Assembly (NCBI GenBank): GCA_039649115.1
Contig: JBBWZQ010000040.1
Coordinates: forward strand, 35,429 to 99,428
Origin: DATEJJ01 sp039649115
GTDB lineage: Bacteria > Actinomycetota > Actinomycetes > Mycobacteriales > Micromonosporaceae
Direction: 5' to 3'
Length of the DNA: 64,000 nt
This document shows, one piece after another, positions 9,219 to 17,744 of this stretch. The notes beneath the pieces were generated by a model. It saw only the letters and a program-made list of their open reading frames with translations, was not told the DNA's origin and searched no databases. Every line of letters begins with the position of its first letter. Within the stretch, counting starts at the first letter, position 1. Both the position numbers and the translations under genes were made by a program.

Positions 9219-9256
9219 TTGACGACACACTTGGACGACAAATAGTTGGACGCCAA
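9219..9256. repeat. Short direct repeats TTGgACGaC with TTGG-ACG-CCAA palindrome
   Basis: Three units (TTGACGAC 9219-9226, TTGGACGAC 9231-9239, TTGGACGCC 9246-9254), the last forming the palindrome TTGGACGCCAA. The stretch is markedly AT-rich for this DNA and lies between two converging gene ends, where an operator is not expected. Confidence 0.4.
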
Positions 9257-9263
9257 AATAACC

Positions 9264-10256
9264 TTACACCGGGGGTACCGACCGCCAGTCGCCGGACCGC
9301 TCGCCGGGCCGGTACGGGGACTCCAGGCGCTTGGCCACCACCCCGGGCAGCCCCTGCTCCCGGCTGGCGCGCAGCGCGTCCTTGCCGGTACCGGCGAAGT
9401 ACGGCGGGGTCTGCCAGTGCGGACCGGCGACCTCCAGTGCCTCCAGCAGTTCGCGACGGCTGCCGTACGGCAGGTCAACGGTTGACGTACCGTCCAGCCA
9501 GAGCACGTCGAAGACCAGGTACACCGGGCTCTTGCCGAAGGTCACCAGGTCCCCGTCCAGGACCACCTCGACCGGCGCGAGCCACTCCCCCAGGGCCTTC
9601 ACCTTCGGGTGGTCGTCGGTGATGTCGGCGCCCTCCGCGGACACCAGCCGCACCCGGCCACCTGCCACGTAGCCGAGCGCGCGGGTGCCGGCCCACTTCA
9701 TCTCGTACGCCCAGGCGCTCTCCGGCCGGGGCAGGCGCTGTGCCGGCTCCGGCAGCATCGGCCGGACCTGCTCGGGCATCGGTGTCCAGGACGGCTCCGG
9801 CGGATCCATCCGGTGCATCATCCAGTCCTTGCCGCGCGTCTGGAACAGCACGTACCGGCCGCGGGTCCGCGCGCCGTCGAAGACCACGATCACCTCGCTG
9901 TCGCGCCACTTCTCGGTCGTGTACGTGCCCCGGTCGTAAATGATCATCTTGCCGCCACCGTACTCGCCGGCCGGGATCACGCCCTCGAACTCCGCGTATT
10001 CGAGTGGATGATCTTCGGTGTGCACCGCGAGGTGGTTGGTCTTCGGGTCGCGCGGCAACCCGCGCGGCACCGCCCAGGACACCAGTACCCCGCCACGCTC
10101 CAGGCGCAGGTCCCAGTGCAGCCGGCGGGCGTGGTGCTGCTGGATCACGAACGTGTCGTCCCGCCCCTCCGGCAGCGGACCGGCGGGTACCGGCTCGGGG
10201 GTCCGGGACGCGTCGCGCTTGCGCCGGTACTCGTCCAGGCGGTCGCCCATACCCAT
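9264..10256 (-). CDS. LigD-like 3'-phosphoesterase with degenerate ATP-ligase domain
   Basis: 330 residues. Residues about 35-150 are the LigD phosphoesterase domain, with the metal/phosphate ligands in QQHHARRLHWDLRLE (41-53), EDHPLEYAEFEG (81-92) and PAGEYGGG. Residues about 165-330 resemble the nucleotidyltransferase half of an ATP-dependent DNA ligase, but motif I reads KWAG (Lys187 kept, Asp replaced by Ala), motif IV is GVVAKR, motif V has lost its lysines (DWRSV), and the OB-fold is missing. So 3'-end trimming in non-homologous end joining is plausible, ligation is not. Ku and the polymerase domain are not in this window. ATG at 10256; a second in-frame ATG follows at 10250. Confidence 0.8.
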   Translation of the reverse strand: MGMGDRLDEYRRKRDASRTPEPVPAGPLPEGRDDTFVIQQHHARRLHWDLRLERGGVLVSWAVPRGLPRDPKTNHLAVHTEDHPLEYAEFEGVIPAGEYGGGKMIIYDRGTYTTEKWRDSEVIVVFDGARTRGRYVLFQTRGKDWMMHRMDPPEPSWTPMPEQVRPMLPEPAQRLPRPESAWAYEMKWAGTRALGYVAGGRVRLVSAEGADITDDHPKVKALGEWLAPVEVVLDGDLVTFGKSPVYLVFDVLWLDGTSTVDLPYGSRRELLEALEVAGPHWQTPPYFAGTGKDALRASREQGLPGVVAKRLESPYRPGERSGDWRSVPPV

Positions 10257-10351
10257 TTCTAACGGAAACCGGTCCCGACCGCCGCGGACGCGACGCCTTG
10301 ACGCGCCGGTACGATTCGGGTCTCAGGTCAGGTGCGGTGTCAGGAGGCAAG

Positions 10352-11359
10352 GTGGATCGCTGGGTCGTCGTCGGTCTGGACAACGGTGGCACCATGAACA
10401 ACGCCACCGTGCTGGACGCCTCCGGCGAGTTCCTGGTGGACCGGATGGTGGAGACGCCCAGCCGGGTCAAGGAGGGCCCCGAGGTGGCGGTCGAGGCGCT
10501 GGCCCACTCGCTGGACAACATCCTCGAGCTGACCGGCGTGGCGCGCGCGGCGGTGCGCGCGGTCGGTCTGGACACCCCGGGGCCGGCCAGTGCCGACGGC
10601 GTAATTTCCTCCAAGGGCGCCACGAACTTCTCCCAGCCCGCCTGGTGGGACTTTGACTTCCGGGGCGCGCTGGCCGACCGGTTGCGCCTGCCCGTGGTGT
10701 ACAACAACGACGGGAACGCGGCCGCGCTCTACGCCCACCATGTCCACTTCGGACCCGACGCGCCGCACCGCTCCTCGGTCTCCGCGATCGTCGGCACCGG
10801 CCTCGGCGGCGGGCTGATCGAATCCGGGCGGATCGTCCGGGGCGCGGCCGGGATGGCCGGCGAGTTGGGGCACGTGCACATCCCGATGGAGGGGCTGCTG
10901 GAGCCCGACCAGGCGATGCCCGGATGCAACTGCGGCTTCTCCGGCGACGCGGAGAGCGTGGCGTCGCTGACCGGGATCGAGAAGAACCTGCTGCCCTACT
11001 GGCTGACCCGCTTCGAGGGGCACGAGCTGGGCCAGGTCGCCTCGCTGAACAAGGCCGCGAAGCTGGTGCGCTCCTACGGGGAGGACAAGGACCCGCTCGC
11101 GCTCAAGGTCTTCGAGCAGCAGGCGATGGCGCTGGGGCGGCTGTTCACCCTGGCGGCCAACTTCACCGACCCGCACGCGTACTTCCTCGGCGGCGGGGTG
11201 GTCGAGGCGGCACCGGAGTTCCGCGACTGGTTCCTCGCCACCGTGCGGATGCACACCAGCCTGCGCGAGGAGCAGGAGAAGGTGGCCACGTTCGCGCTCG
11301 TACCGCAGCTGGACATGGCCGGCTCCCGCGGTGCCGCACTGGCGGCGCTGGCCGGGTAG
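10352..11359 (+). CDS. ROK-family sugar kinase
   Basis: 335 residues from GTG at 10352, chosen because AGGAGG (10342-10347) is 4 bases upstream and the ROK fold starts immediately (VVVGLDNGGT phosphate loop). Other ROK marks: VYNNDGNAAAL, GTGLGGGLI, GELGHVHI. The zinc motif normally CxCGxxGCxE reads CNCGFSGDAES, with the third Cys replaced by Asp and the Glu by residues ES one step on, so zinc binding may be weakened. Likely phosphorylates a hexose such as glucose; no sugar transporter is adjacent. Its stop touches that of the converging sthA gene with no gap. Confidence 0.82.
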   Translation: MDRWVVVGLDNGGTMNNATVLDASGEFLVDRMVETPSRVKEGPEVAVEALAHSLDNILELTGVARAAVRAVGLDTPGPASADGVISSKGATNFSQPAWWDFDFRGALADRLRLPVVYNNDGNAAALYAHHVHFGPDAPHRSSVSAIVGTGLGGGLIESGRIVRGAAGMAGELGHVHIPMEGLLEPDQAMPGCNCGFSGDAESVASLTGIEKNLLPYWLTRFEGHELGQVASLNKAAKLVRSYGEDKDPLALKVFEQQAMALGRLFTLAANFTDPHAYFLGGGVVEAAPEFRDWFLATVRMHTSLREEQEKVATFALVPQLDMAGSRGAALAALAG

Positions 11360-12763
11360 CTAGTCCGTCAGGCGGGCCACCTCGCGCATCTTGTTCATCG
11401 CGTCGAGCGCGGCGACCTTGTACGACTCGGCGAGCGTCGGGTAGTTGAACACGGTGTCGACGAGGTAGTCGACCGTGCCGTCGCAGCCCATCACCGCCTG
11501 TCCGATGTGGACGATCTCGGTGGCGCCGGTGCCGAAGACGTGCACCCCGAGCAGCTTGCGGTCGTCGGGCGACACGAGCAGCTTGAGCATGCCGTACGAG
11601 TCGCCGATGATCTGCCCCCGGGCCAGCTCCCGGTAGCGGGCGATGCCCACCTCGAACGGGATCCGCGCCTGGGTCAGCTCATCCTCCGTACGCCCCACGA
11701 AGCTGATCTCCGGGATGGAGTAGATGCCGATCGGCTGCAGCCGGTGCATGGCCCGCACCGGCTCGTCGCAGGCGTGGTGCGCGGCCACCCGGCCCTGCTC
11801 CATCGACGTGGACGCGAGCGCGGGGAAGCCGATGACGTCGCCGACCGCGTAGATGTGCGCCGCCTCGGTGCGGTAGTGCTCGTCGACCTTGATGCGCCCG
11901 CGGTCGTCGGCGGACAGCCCCGCCTTCTCCAGTTCCAGCTCCTGGGTCAGGCCCTGCCGGCCGGCCGAGAACACCACGGTGTCCGCGGCGATCTGCTTGC
12001 CGCTCTCCAGCACCGTGATCGCGCCCTTGGCGTGCCGCTCCACGGCGGCCACGTTCTCGCTGAACCGGAACGTCACGGCCAGGTCCCGCAGGTGGTACTT
12101 GAGCGCCTCGACGATCTCGACGTCGCAGAACTCCAGCATCCGGTCCCGCCGCTCCACCACGGTCACCTTGCTGCCCAGGGCGGCGAACATCGAGGCGTAC
12201 TCGATGCCGATCACCCCGGCGCCGACCACCACCATGGAGTGCGGCACGTACTCCAGGTTGACCACGCCGTCCGAGTCGAGGATGGTGCGCTCGTCGAACG
12301 CGACGCTGGACGGCCGGGCCGGGCGGGTGCCGGCGGCGATGATGATCTTGTGGGCGCTCGCCGTGGTCTCCCGGCCGCCCTCGTCGCGCACCGTCAGCGT
12401 GTGCCCGTCGTGGAAGCGGGCGGTACCGGTGAGCAGCTTGACCCGGTTGCGGGCCAGCTGGCTGCGGATCACGTCGATCTCCCGGCCGATCACGTGCTGG
12501 GTGCGCGCGGCGAGGTCGGCCACGGTGATGTCGTCCTTGACCCGGTAGCTCTGCCCGTACAACTCCCGCTGGGACAGGCCGGTCAGGTAGAGCACCGCCT
12601 CGCGCAGCGTCTTGGACGGGATCGTCCCGGTGTTGATGCAGACACCGCCGATCATGTGACGCCGCTCGACCACAGCCACGGTCCGGCCGAGCTTGGCCGC
12701 CGCGATCGCGGCCTTCTGCCCCCCTGGCCCGGACCCCAGTACCAGCACATCGAAGTCGTACAC
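11360..12763 (-). CDS. sthA: Soluble pyridine nucleotide transhydrogenase (Si-specific)
   Basis: 467 residues from a GTG start (VYDFDVLVLG). N-terminal FAD-binding GSGPGG, central NAD(P)-binding GAGVIGIEYASM, and C-terminal dimerisation domain. Where lipoamide dehydrogenases have the disulfide CxxxxC, this protein has GGVCINTGTIPSK with Thr in the second position, as in SthA, so it is a transhydrogenase rather than a dihydrolipoyl dehydrogenase. It moves hydride between NADPH and NAD+ in the cytosol. An ATG slightly upstream (12778) is out of frame, so the GTG is used. It follows the potassium channel gene by 23 bases on the same strand. Confidence 0.85.
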   Translation of the reverse strand: MYDFDVLVLGSGPGGQKAAIAAAKLGRTVAVVERRHMIGGVCINTGTIPSKTLREAVLYLTGLSQRELYGQSYRVKDDITVADLAARTQHVIGREIDVIRSQLARNRVKLLTGTARFHDGHTLTVRDEGGRETTASAHKIIIAAGTRPARPSSVAFDERTILDSDGVVNLEYVPHSMVVVGAGVIGIEYASMFAALGSKVTVVERRDRMLEFCDVEIVEALKYHLRDLAVTFRFSENVAAVERHAKGAITVLESGKQIAADTVVFSAGRQGLTQELELEKAGLSADDRGRIKVDEHYRTEAAHIYAVGDVIGFPALASTSMEQGRVAAHHACDEPVRAMHRLQPIGIYSIPEISFVGRTEDELTQARIPFEVGIARYRELARGQIIGDSYGMLKLLVSPDDRKLLGVHVFGTGATEIVHIGQAVMGCDGTVDYLVDTVFNYPTLAESYKVAALDAMNKMREVARLTD

Positions 12764-12786
12764 GTCGTCAGTCTGACATGATCGAG

Positions 12787-14619
12787 TTACTGAACCGTCA
12801 CATCTCGCGGGACCTGCGTGGGCGACAACGCGTCGCGCCGCAGGACCTGAAGCAGCTCCTCGTACGGCCCGACCAGGTACGCCTGGTCGCCGGCCCGGAA
12901 CCGGGTACCCCGCCGGGGCGGGTGCTCCAGCCGGCCACCCTGCGCGGCGCGGCTGATCGCCACGACGCGGGTACGGGCCGACAGGTCGCCCATCGCGAGA
13001 TCGTCCAGCCCACCGCCGGGCGCCACGGTCAGCCGGCCGACCAGCATCGGGGTCCGGTCGACGTAGAACGTGCCCAGCACGTCCAGACCCAGGGCGGCAC
13101 CCACGAACCAGGGCGCCGCCAGCGCGGCGGTCGAGCGGACCAGCCCGATGCTGAAGCTGCGCCCGATCGTCTGCGCCAGCTGCTCGTCGAACAGGCGCAG
13201 CACGACCGGTACGTCGTCCAGCCGGGGTCTGCGCGGGGAGCTTGCGGGTCCGCGCTCGAGCCCGAGCTGGTCGCGTACTGCCAGCGCGGTCTCCAGGTTC
13301 ACCAGGTCGTCGCTCGTCAGTACGGCCACCGCCGCGGCCTCGGCCAGGTTGACCATGTGCAGCGTGTCCGGCAGCGTGGCGTCGGCGATCACGACCGGCA
13401 CCCCGGCCGCGCGCATCGCGCCCAGGTACCGGTTGCTCTCGTCGCTGTCCACCACGACCACCTCGCCACCGGCCGCGAGCAACTGGTGCACCACGCGTAC
13501 CCCGACCGAACCCAGCCCGATGACCACCACGTGGCCGAACCGGCCGATCACCCGGCCACGCCCGAGCGACTCCTCGATCCGGCGGCTCACCAGCAGGTTG
13601 GTCAGCAGCGCGAAGAACGTGGTCGCCAGGATCACGCCGGACACGATCAGGCCGATGGCGAACACGCGCAGCCAGGGACGCTGGTCGCGGAAGGAGAAGT
13701 CGCCGTACCCGACGGTGGCGATCGTCGAGACGGTGAAGTACAGCGCGTCGAGCAGGGTCATCCGGGTACCGTCGGGTTCCCGGTAGCCCAGGCGCAACAC
13801 GGTCGTCGCGGTGGCCACCAGAGCGAGCAGGCACCCCAGCACGAACACGAGCCGCCGGTCCAGCACGCCTCGGAGCACCGAAGCGACCAGGTGCCGAAAC
13901 ATCCAGCGCCGGCGCGCCGGTCTCCGGGCAGGCGCCGGGTACAGCCCCGCGTCGCGCAGCTCCTGCGGGGTACCGAGCAGGGTCACCCCGTCGCCCTCCC
14001 GCACCGGATGGTCCCGCCCCGGGCACACCACCACCTCCCCGTCCGCAGGAGTCACCGCGATCGGGGCCAGGCTGCCGTACAGGACCCGGAGGGTACCGGT
14101 GGCGTGGGCGAGCACCCGGGCCACCACGAACCGCTCCCCGCCCAGCTCCACCGGGTGCGCGCCGGTGCGCAGGCACGCCTCCACGACCGAGGGTGCGGAC
14201 AGCCCGGCCACGTCCAGCACCGAGACGGCGGCACCGGCCAGCGCCCGGCCCACCGCCGGGTTGCGGATCTGCACCACGATCCGCACGCCCGGACGGGCCT
14301 CCCGGGCCAGCAGCGCGGTCTCCAGGGTGTGCAGGTCGTCGTCCTGGACGCACACCAGCGCGGCAGCGCCGGCCAGTCCCGCCTTGGCCAGTGTCTGCGG
14401 CAGCCGGGAGTTGCCCAGCACCTGCGGCACTCCCCAGGCCCGGACGACCGGGGTCAGGCGTATGTCCGGCCGGTCGTCGACCACGACCACCCGTACCCCC
14501 GCGAGGTGCAACTGCTCGACGGTGCGCAGCCCGACCCCGGCCAGCCCGCACACGATGACGTGCCCGGTCCAGTCGTCGCAGCCAGCGCCCATCCAGGCAT
14601 CGTCGGCGTCCCTGGTCAC
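12787..14619 (-). CDS. Potassium channel with RCK domains on both sides of the pore
   Basis: 610 residues from GTG at 14619 (GGAGA 8 bases upstream). Order: first RCK/TrkA-N domain (about 19-228, HVIVCGLAGVG), membrane helix about 257-277, pore loop with selectivity filter TVGYGD (302-307), membrane helix about 318-343, second RCK/TrkA-N domain (about 361-500, HVVVIGLGSVG) and a TrkA-C-like tail. The filter marks a K+ channel; the RCK domains bind nucleotides or ions to gate it. Usual bacterial 2TM-RCK channels carry RCK only after the pore; the extra leading RCK is the odd point. The next start, 14592 (MGAG), is also possible. Confidence 0.85.
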   Translation of the reverse strand: MTRDADDAWMGAGCDDWTGHVIVCGLAGVGLRTVEQLHLAGVRVVVVDDRPDIRLTPVVRAWGVPQVLGNSRLPQTLAKAGLAGAAALVCVQDDDLHTLETALLAREARPGVRIVVQIRNPAVGRALAGAAVSVLDVAGLSAPSVVEACLRTGAHPVELGGERFVVARVLAHATGTLRVLYGSLAPIAVTPADGEVVVCPGRDHPVREGDGVTLLGTPQELRDAGLYPAPARRPARRRWMFRHLVASVLRGVLDRRLVFVLGCLLALVATATTVLRLGYREPDGTRMTLLDALYFTVSTIATVGYGDFSFRDQRPWLRVFAIGLIVSGVILATTFFALLTNLLVSRRIEESLGRGRVIGRFGHVVVIGLGSVGVRVVHQLLAAGGEVVVVDSDESNRYLGAMRAAGVPVVIADATLPDTLHMVNLAEAAAVAVLTSDDLVNLETALAVRDQLGLERGPASSPRRPRLDDVPVVLRLFDEQLAQTIGRSFSIGLVRSTAALAAPWFVGAALGLDVLGTFYVDRTPMLVGRLTVAPGGGLDDLAMGDLSARTRVVAISRAAQGGRLEHPPRRGTRFRAGDQAYLVGPYEELLQVLRRDALSPTQVPRDVTVQ

Positions 14620-14714
14620 AGCCGTGTCTCCGGCGTGTTTCCGCTCAGCTCGCCGCCGGGCCGGTCGATCTACGCGGACGTGGGTACCCGGGTCGACACA
14701 GAGGGGAGCGCAGG

Positions 14715-16679
14715 ATGGCAGGCAGAGCAGGGGGCCACCGTGCCGTGCCGGATCCGCTGCTCGCGACCGTGCTGGCCCTGCTGGTGGCCGTGGTGGTCTG
14801 GCTGCTGGCCGGCGTGGGCGGCCCGATCGGTCCGCTCGTCGCCGGCGTGCTGCCGCTCCTCGCGGGTACCGGGCTGGTCGCCTGGCGGCTGGTCGCGCAG
14901 CGGCCGGCACCGGGCCCGCACGCCGCGCGGGCGCAGACCGCCGGGCCACCGGCCGGCGACGCCGGGCAGCAGCCTGCCGCGGCGGTCCCGAGCCTGGCCG
15001 CGGTGCTGGACGGGGTGGCCCGCGAGTCCCACGACGTGATCGCGATCTGCCGCCCGGACGGATCGGTCAGCTACGCCAGCCCGGCGGTGACCCGGCTGAC
15101 GGGACAGCCACCGGATGCCTGGCTCGGCCGTGACCTGACCACCGCGTTCCACCCCGGCGACCAGCCCGTGGCGAAGTCGAAGTTCCGCGAGGCGCGCGGG
15201 CGGCCGGACCGGCCGGTCAGCTACGAGGCGCGGATCGCGCGCGAGGACGGCTGGCGCTGGGTGCGGGCCACCCTGACCAGCTACGAGCGGGAGCCGACCA
15301 TCGCGGGCGTGGTCGTCAACCTGACCGGTCTCACCGACCGGCACCCCCGCGGCCGGCGGACCTATCGGGACCAGCGCGACGAGCCGGGCGGATCCGGGGG
15401 CGAACCGGGCGCGCCGCCGGATCTGGCCAACCCGACGTTGTTCACCGAACAGCTCGCGCTGGCCCTCGCGGCTGGCGGCGCGGGCCGGGTCAGCCTGGCC
15501 CTGATCGACCTGGAGGGCCTCACCGCGCGGATCGCGACCCTCAGCCCGGCGGCGATCAACGAGGTACTGGTCTGCGTCGCCGAGCGGCTGCGCCGCGGGG
15601 TACGCCCGCAGGACCTGGTGGCGAGGCTCGGCGACGACGAGTTCGCGGTGCTGCTGGAGCAGATCAGCCCGGCGCACGTGGACCGGGTCGCCGACCGCAT
15701 GCTGGCCCTCCTCGCGGAGCCGCTGACCATCGAGGGGCGCGAGCTGTCGGTGCAGGCCACCGTGGGATTCGCCGACGCGCGCGCCGGCGAGGGGCCCAAC
15801 CAGCTCATCAGGCACGCCGAGATCGCCAGGTCCGAGGCGAATCTCGCGGGCAAGGGGCGGTACGTCCGGTACGCCGACGACATGGCGCCGCGCGCCAACG
15901 CGCGGGCCCAGCTGACCGAGGAGCTGACGCGGGCGCTGGCCGCGGAGGAGTTCGAGCTGTACTACCAGCCGATCGTCACGCTGCCCGGCAACCACCTGGC
16001 CGGCGTCGAGGCCCTGCTGCGCTGGCGGCACCCGCAGCGCGGCCTGGTGCCGCCGTTGGATTTCATCCCCCTCGCCGAGCAGACCGGCCTGATCGTCCCG
16101 CTCGGCCGGTGGATCCTGGAGTCGGCCTGCCGCCAGGCCGCCACCTGGCTCGCGCAGTACCCGACGACGGCGCCCGCGACGATCAGCGTCAACGTCTCGC
16201 CGCGGCAACTGGACGAGGCGACGATCGTGGACGACGTGGTGGCCGCGCTGCGCCATTCCGGCCTGCCGGCCGGGCGGCTGGTCGTGGAGGTCACCGAGAC
16301 CGCCGTGGTCGACCACGCGACCGCCGGCAACCACCTGTGCGCGCTGCACGATCTGGGGGTACGCATCGCCCTGGACGACTTCGGCACCGGCCACTCCACG
16401 CTGAGCCTGCTGGACAAGTTCCCCATCGACCAGCTCAAGCTGGACCGCTCGTTCCTGCGCGAGCCCGGCCACGACCGGATCGCGATCGCGGTCGTGATGA
16501 TCGCGCAGGCGATCGGCGCGGAGGTGGTCGCCGAGGGGGTCGAGATACCCAGCCAGGCGGAGCGGCTGCAGGCGCTCGGGTACGGGCTGGCGCAGGGCTT
16601 CCACTTCGGCCGGCCCAGCACCGTGAGCTCGATGACCGAGGTGCTGCGCGGCGAGGTGGCCCCCAGCCCGGTGACCTGA
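14715..16679 (+). CDS. Cyclic di-GMP phosphodiesterase (membrane-PAS-GGDEF-EAL)
   Basis: 654 residues: two N-terminal membrane helices (about 14-60), PAS domain (about 92-205), GGDEF domain (about 240-388), EAL domain (about 398-645). The cyclase signature reads GDDEF (306-310), so synthesis is unlikely, though GTP may still bind. The EAL domain keeps its key motifs: VEALLRW (EAL 432-434), NVSPRQL, EVTET (525-529), DDFGTG (554-559), LKLDRSF (Lys575) and EGVE. I infer hydrolysis of cyclic di-GMP to pGpG, set by the PAS domain. It mirrors the protein at 3350-5371, where the cyclase is intact and the hydrolase half is decayed. GGAG lies before the ATG. Confidence 0.88.
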   Translation: MAGRAGGHRAVPDPLLATVLALLVAVVVWLLAGVGGPIGPLVAGVLPLLAGTGLVAWRLVAQRPAPGPHAARAQTAGPPAGDAGQQPAAAVPSLAAVLDGVARESHDVIAICRPDGSVSYASPAVTRLTGQPPDAWLGRDLTTAFHPGDQPVAKSKFREARGRPDRPVSYEARIAREDGWRWVRATLTSYEREPTIAGVVVNLTGLTDRHPRGRRTYRDQRDEPGGSGGEPGAPPDLANPTLFTEQLALALAAGGAGRVSLALIDLEGLTARIATLSPAAINEVLVCVAERLRRGVRPQDLVARLGDDEFAVLLEQISPAHVDRVADRMLALLAEPLTIEGRELSVQATVGFADARAGEGPNQLIRHAEIARSEANLAGKGRYVRYADDMAPRANARAQLTEELTRALAAEEFELYYQPIVTLPGNHLAGVEALLRWRHPQRGLVPPLDFIPLAEQTGLIVPLGRWILESACRQAATWLAQYPTTAPATISVNVSPRQLDEATIVDDVVAALRHSGLPAGRLVVEVTETAVVDHATAGNHLCALHDLGVRIALDDFGTGHSTLSLLDKFPIDQLKLDRSFLREPGHDRIAIAVVMIAQAIGAEVVAEGVEIPSQAERLQALGYGLAQGFHFGRPSTVSSMTEVLRGEVAPSPVT

Positions 16680-16707
16680 CCGCCGGGGTAATAACCTCGA
16701 TCCGGCC

Positions 16708-17385
16708 ATGGACAGCTCCGCCGCCGCCTTCGTGCGCGCCCACACCAGCCTGCTCCCCGCGCCGTACGTGCCGGAGGTCCGGCTGTGGCTGGCGCAGGAC
16801 GCCTTCGGGCTGTGGGAGGAGACCGAGCGGGAGCAGGGCGGCGAGGTCGGGCCGCCACCCTTCTGGGCGTTCGTCTGGGCGGGCGGTCAGGCGCTGGCCC
16901 GGTACCTGCTGGACAACCCGGACCTGGTCGCCGGCCGCGACGTCTTCGATCTGGCCGCCGGATCCGGCCTGGTCGCGATCGCGGCGGCGAAGGCCGGCGC
17001 GGCCACGGTGGCGGCGAGCGAGATCGACCCGTACGCCGCCGCCGCGATCGCGCTGAACGCGGCGGCCAACGGGGTGCCCGTGACCGTCCATCTCGACGAC
17101 GTGTTGGACCGCGACGCCGGCGGCGCGGATCTCGTGCTCGCCGGCGACGTGTGCTACAGCGCGGAGATGACCCGGCGGGTGCTGGCCTTCCTGGACCGCG
17201 CCCGCGGCGCGGGCGCCACGGTGCTGGTCGGCGATCCGGGCCGCGCGTACCTGCCGCGCACGCGGCTGGCCGAGGTGGCGAGCCATCTGGTACCGGTCAG
17301 CCGCGCGCTGGAGGACGCCGACGTCAAGCGCGCGACCGTGTGGCGCCTCAGCCCTCCCGCGCCGGCCGGCCTTCCTCGACCGTGA
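16708..17385 (+). CDS. Class I SAM methyltransferase, ETFB-lysine methyltransferase-like
   Basis: 225 residues. The PPPFWAFVWAGGQALARYLLD segment and the SAM loop DLAAGSGLVAIAAAKAGA are typical of the METTL20/Nnt1 group, which methylates lysines on proteins such as the electron transfer flavoprotein beta subunit. Motif post-I is SEIDPYA and LAGDVCYS follows. Substrate in bacteria is not established. The gene starts 28 bases after the cyclic di-GMP hydrolase and its 3' end overlaps the converging STAS gene by 38 bases. Confidence 0.75.
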   Translation: MDSSAAAFVRAHTSLLPAPYVPEVRLWLAQDAFGLWEETEREQGGEVGPPPFWAFVWAGGQALARYLLDNPDLVAGRDVFDLAAGSGLVAIAAAKAGAATVAASEIDPYAAAAIALNAAANGVPVTVHLDDVLDRDAGGADLVLAGDVCYSAEMTRRVLAFLDRARGAGATVLVGDPGRAYLPRTRLAEVASHLVPVSRALEDADVKRATVWRLSPPAPAGLPRP

Positions 17386-17689
17386 TCACCCGGTCCACGC
17401 CGCTGATCTCCAGCACGTGCCGCACCATCTGCCCGGCGTCCCGCACCCGCAGTTCGGTGCCCAGCTTGGCCGCCAGGTGATAGATCTTGACCATGGCCGC
17501 GACGCCCGCGGAGTCGCAGAACGTGACCTGACCCAGGTCGAGAACCAGCACGGTGGGCGAGGTGTCCAGTGCCTCATTCGCAGCCTCGACCAGCGCGGGA
17601 GCGGTCAGCAGGTCGATCTCGCCGCCCACGGACAGGCGCGCTTGCGCGCCCTGCCATCCGGTGGTGATGGACAACTGAGGCCTCGGCAT
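17348..17689 (-). CDS. STAS-domain anti-sigma factor antagonist
   Basis: 113 residues forming a single STAS domain, with the regulatory serine in TFCDSAGVAAM (family: DSSG) that would be phosphorylated by a partner HPK-like kinase. Such proteins bind an anti-sigma factor and release the sigma factor, often in stress responses. No anti-sigma or sigma gene is adjacent, so its partner is elsewhere. Its 3' end overlaps the methyltransferase gene. Confidence 0.85.
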   Translation of the reverse strand: MPRPQLSITTGWQGAQARLSVGGEIDLLTAPALVEAANEALDTSPTVLVLDLGQVTFCDSAGVAAMVKIYHLAAKLGTELRVRDAGQMVRHVLEISGVDRVITVEEGRPAREG

Positions 17690-17744
17690 GAAGCAGAGAA
17701 TAGGCCCTCCGGGCGACAGCGAGTTGACAGCAGCCAGATCGTGA

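Noticed and set aside
10004..10351. N-terminal extension of the ROK kinase frame
   Set aside because: The AGGAGG in front of GTG 10352 and the immediate ROK phosphate loop mark the real start; the extension overlaps the LigD-like gene.
11360..14551. Single 1063-codon frame that would fuse material upstream to SthA
   Set aside because: SthA begins at GTG 12763 with the FAD loop; the upstream part overlaps the potassium channel gene in another frame and reads as noise.
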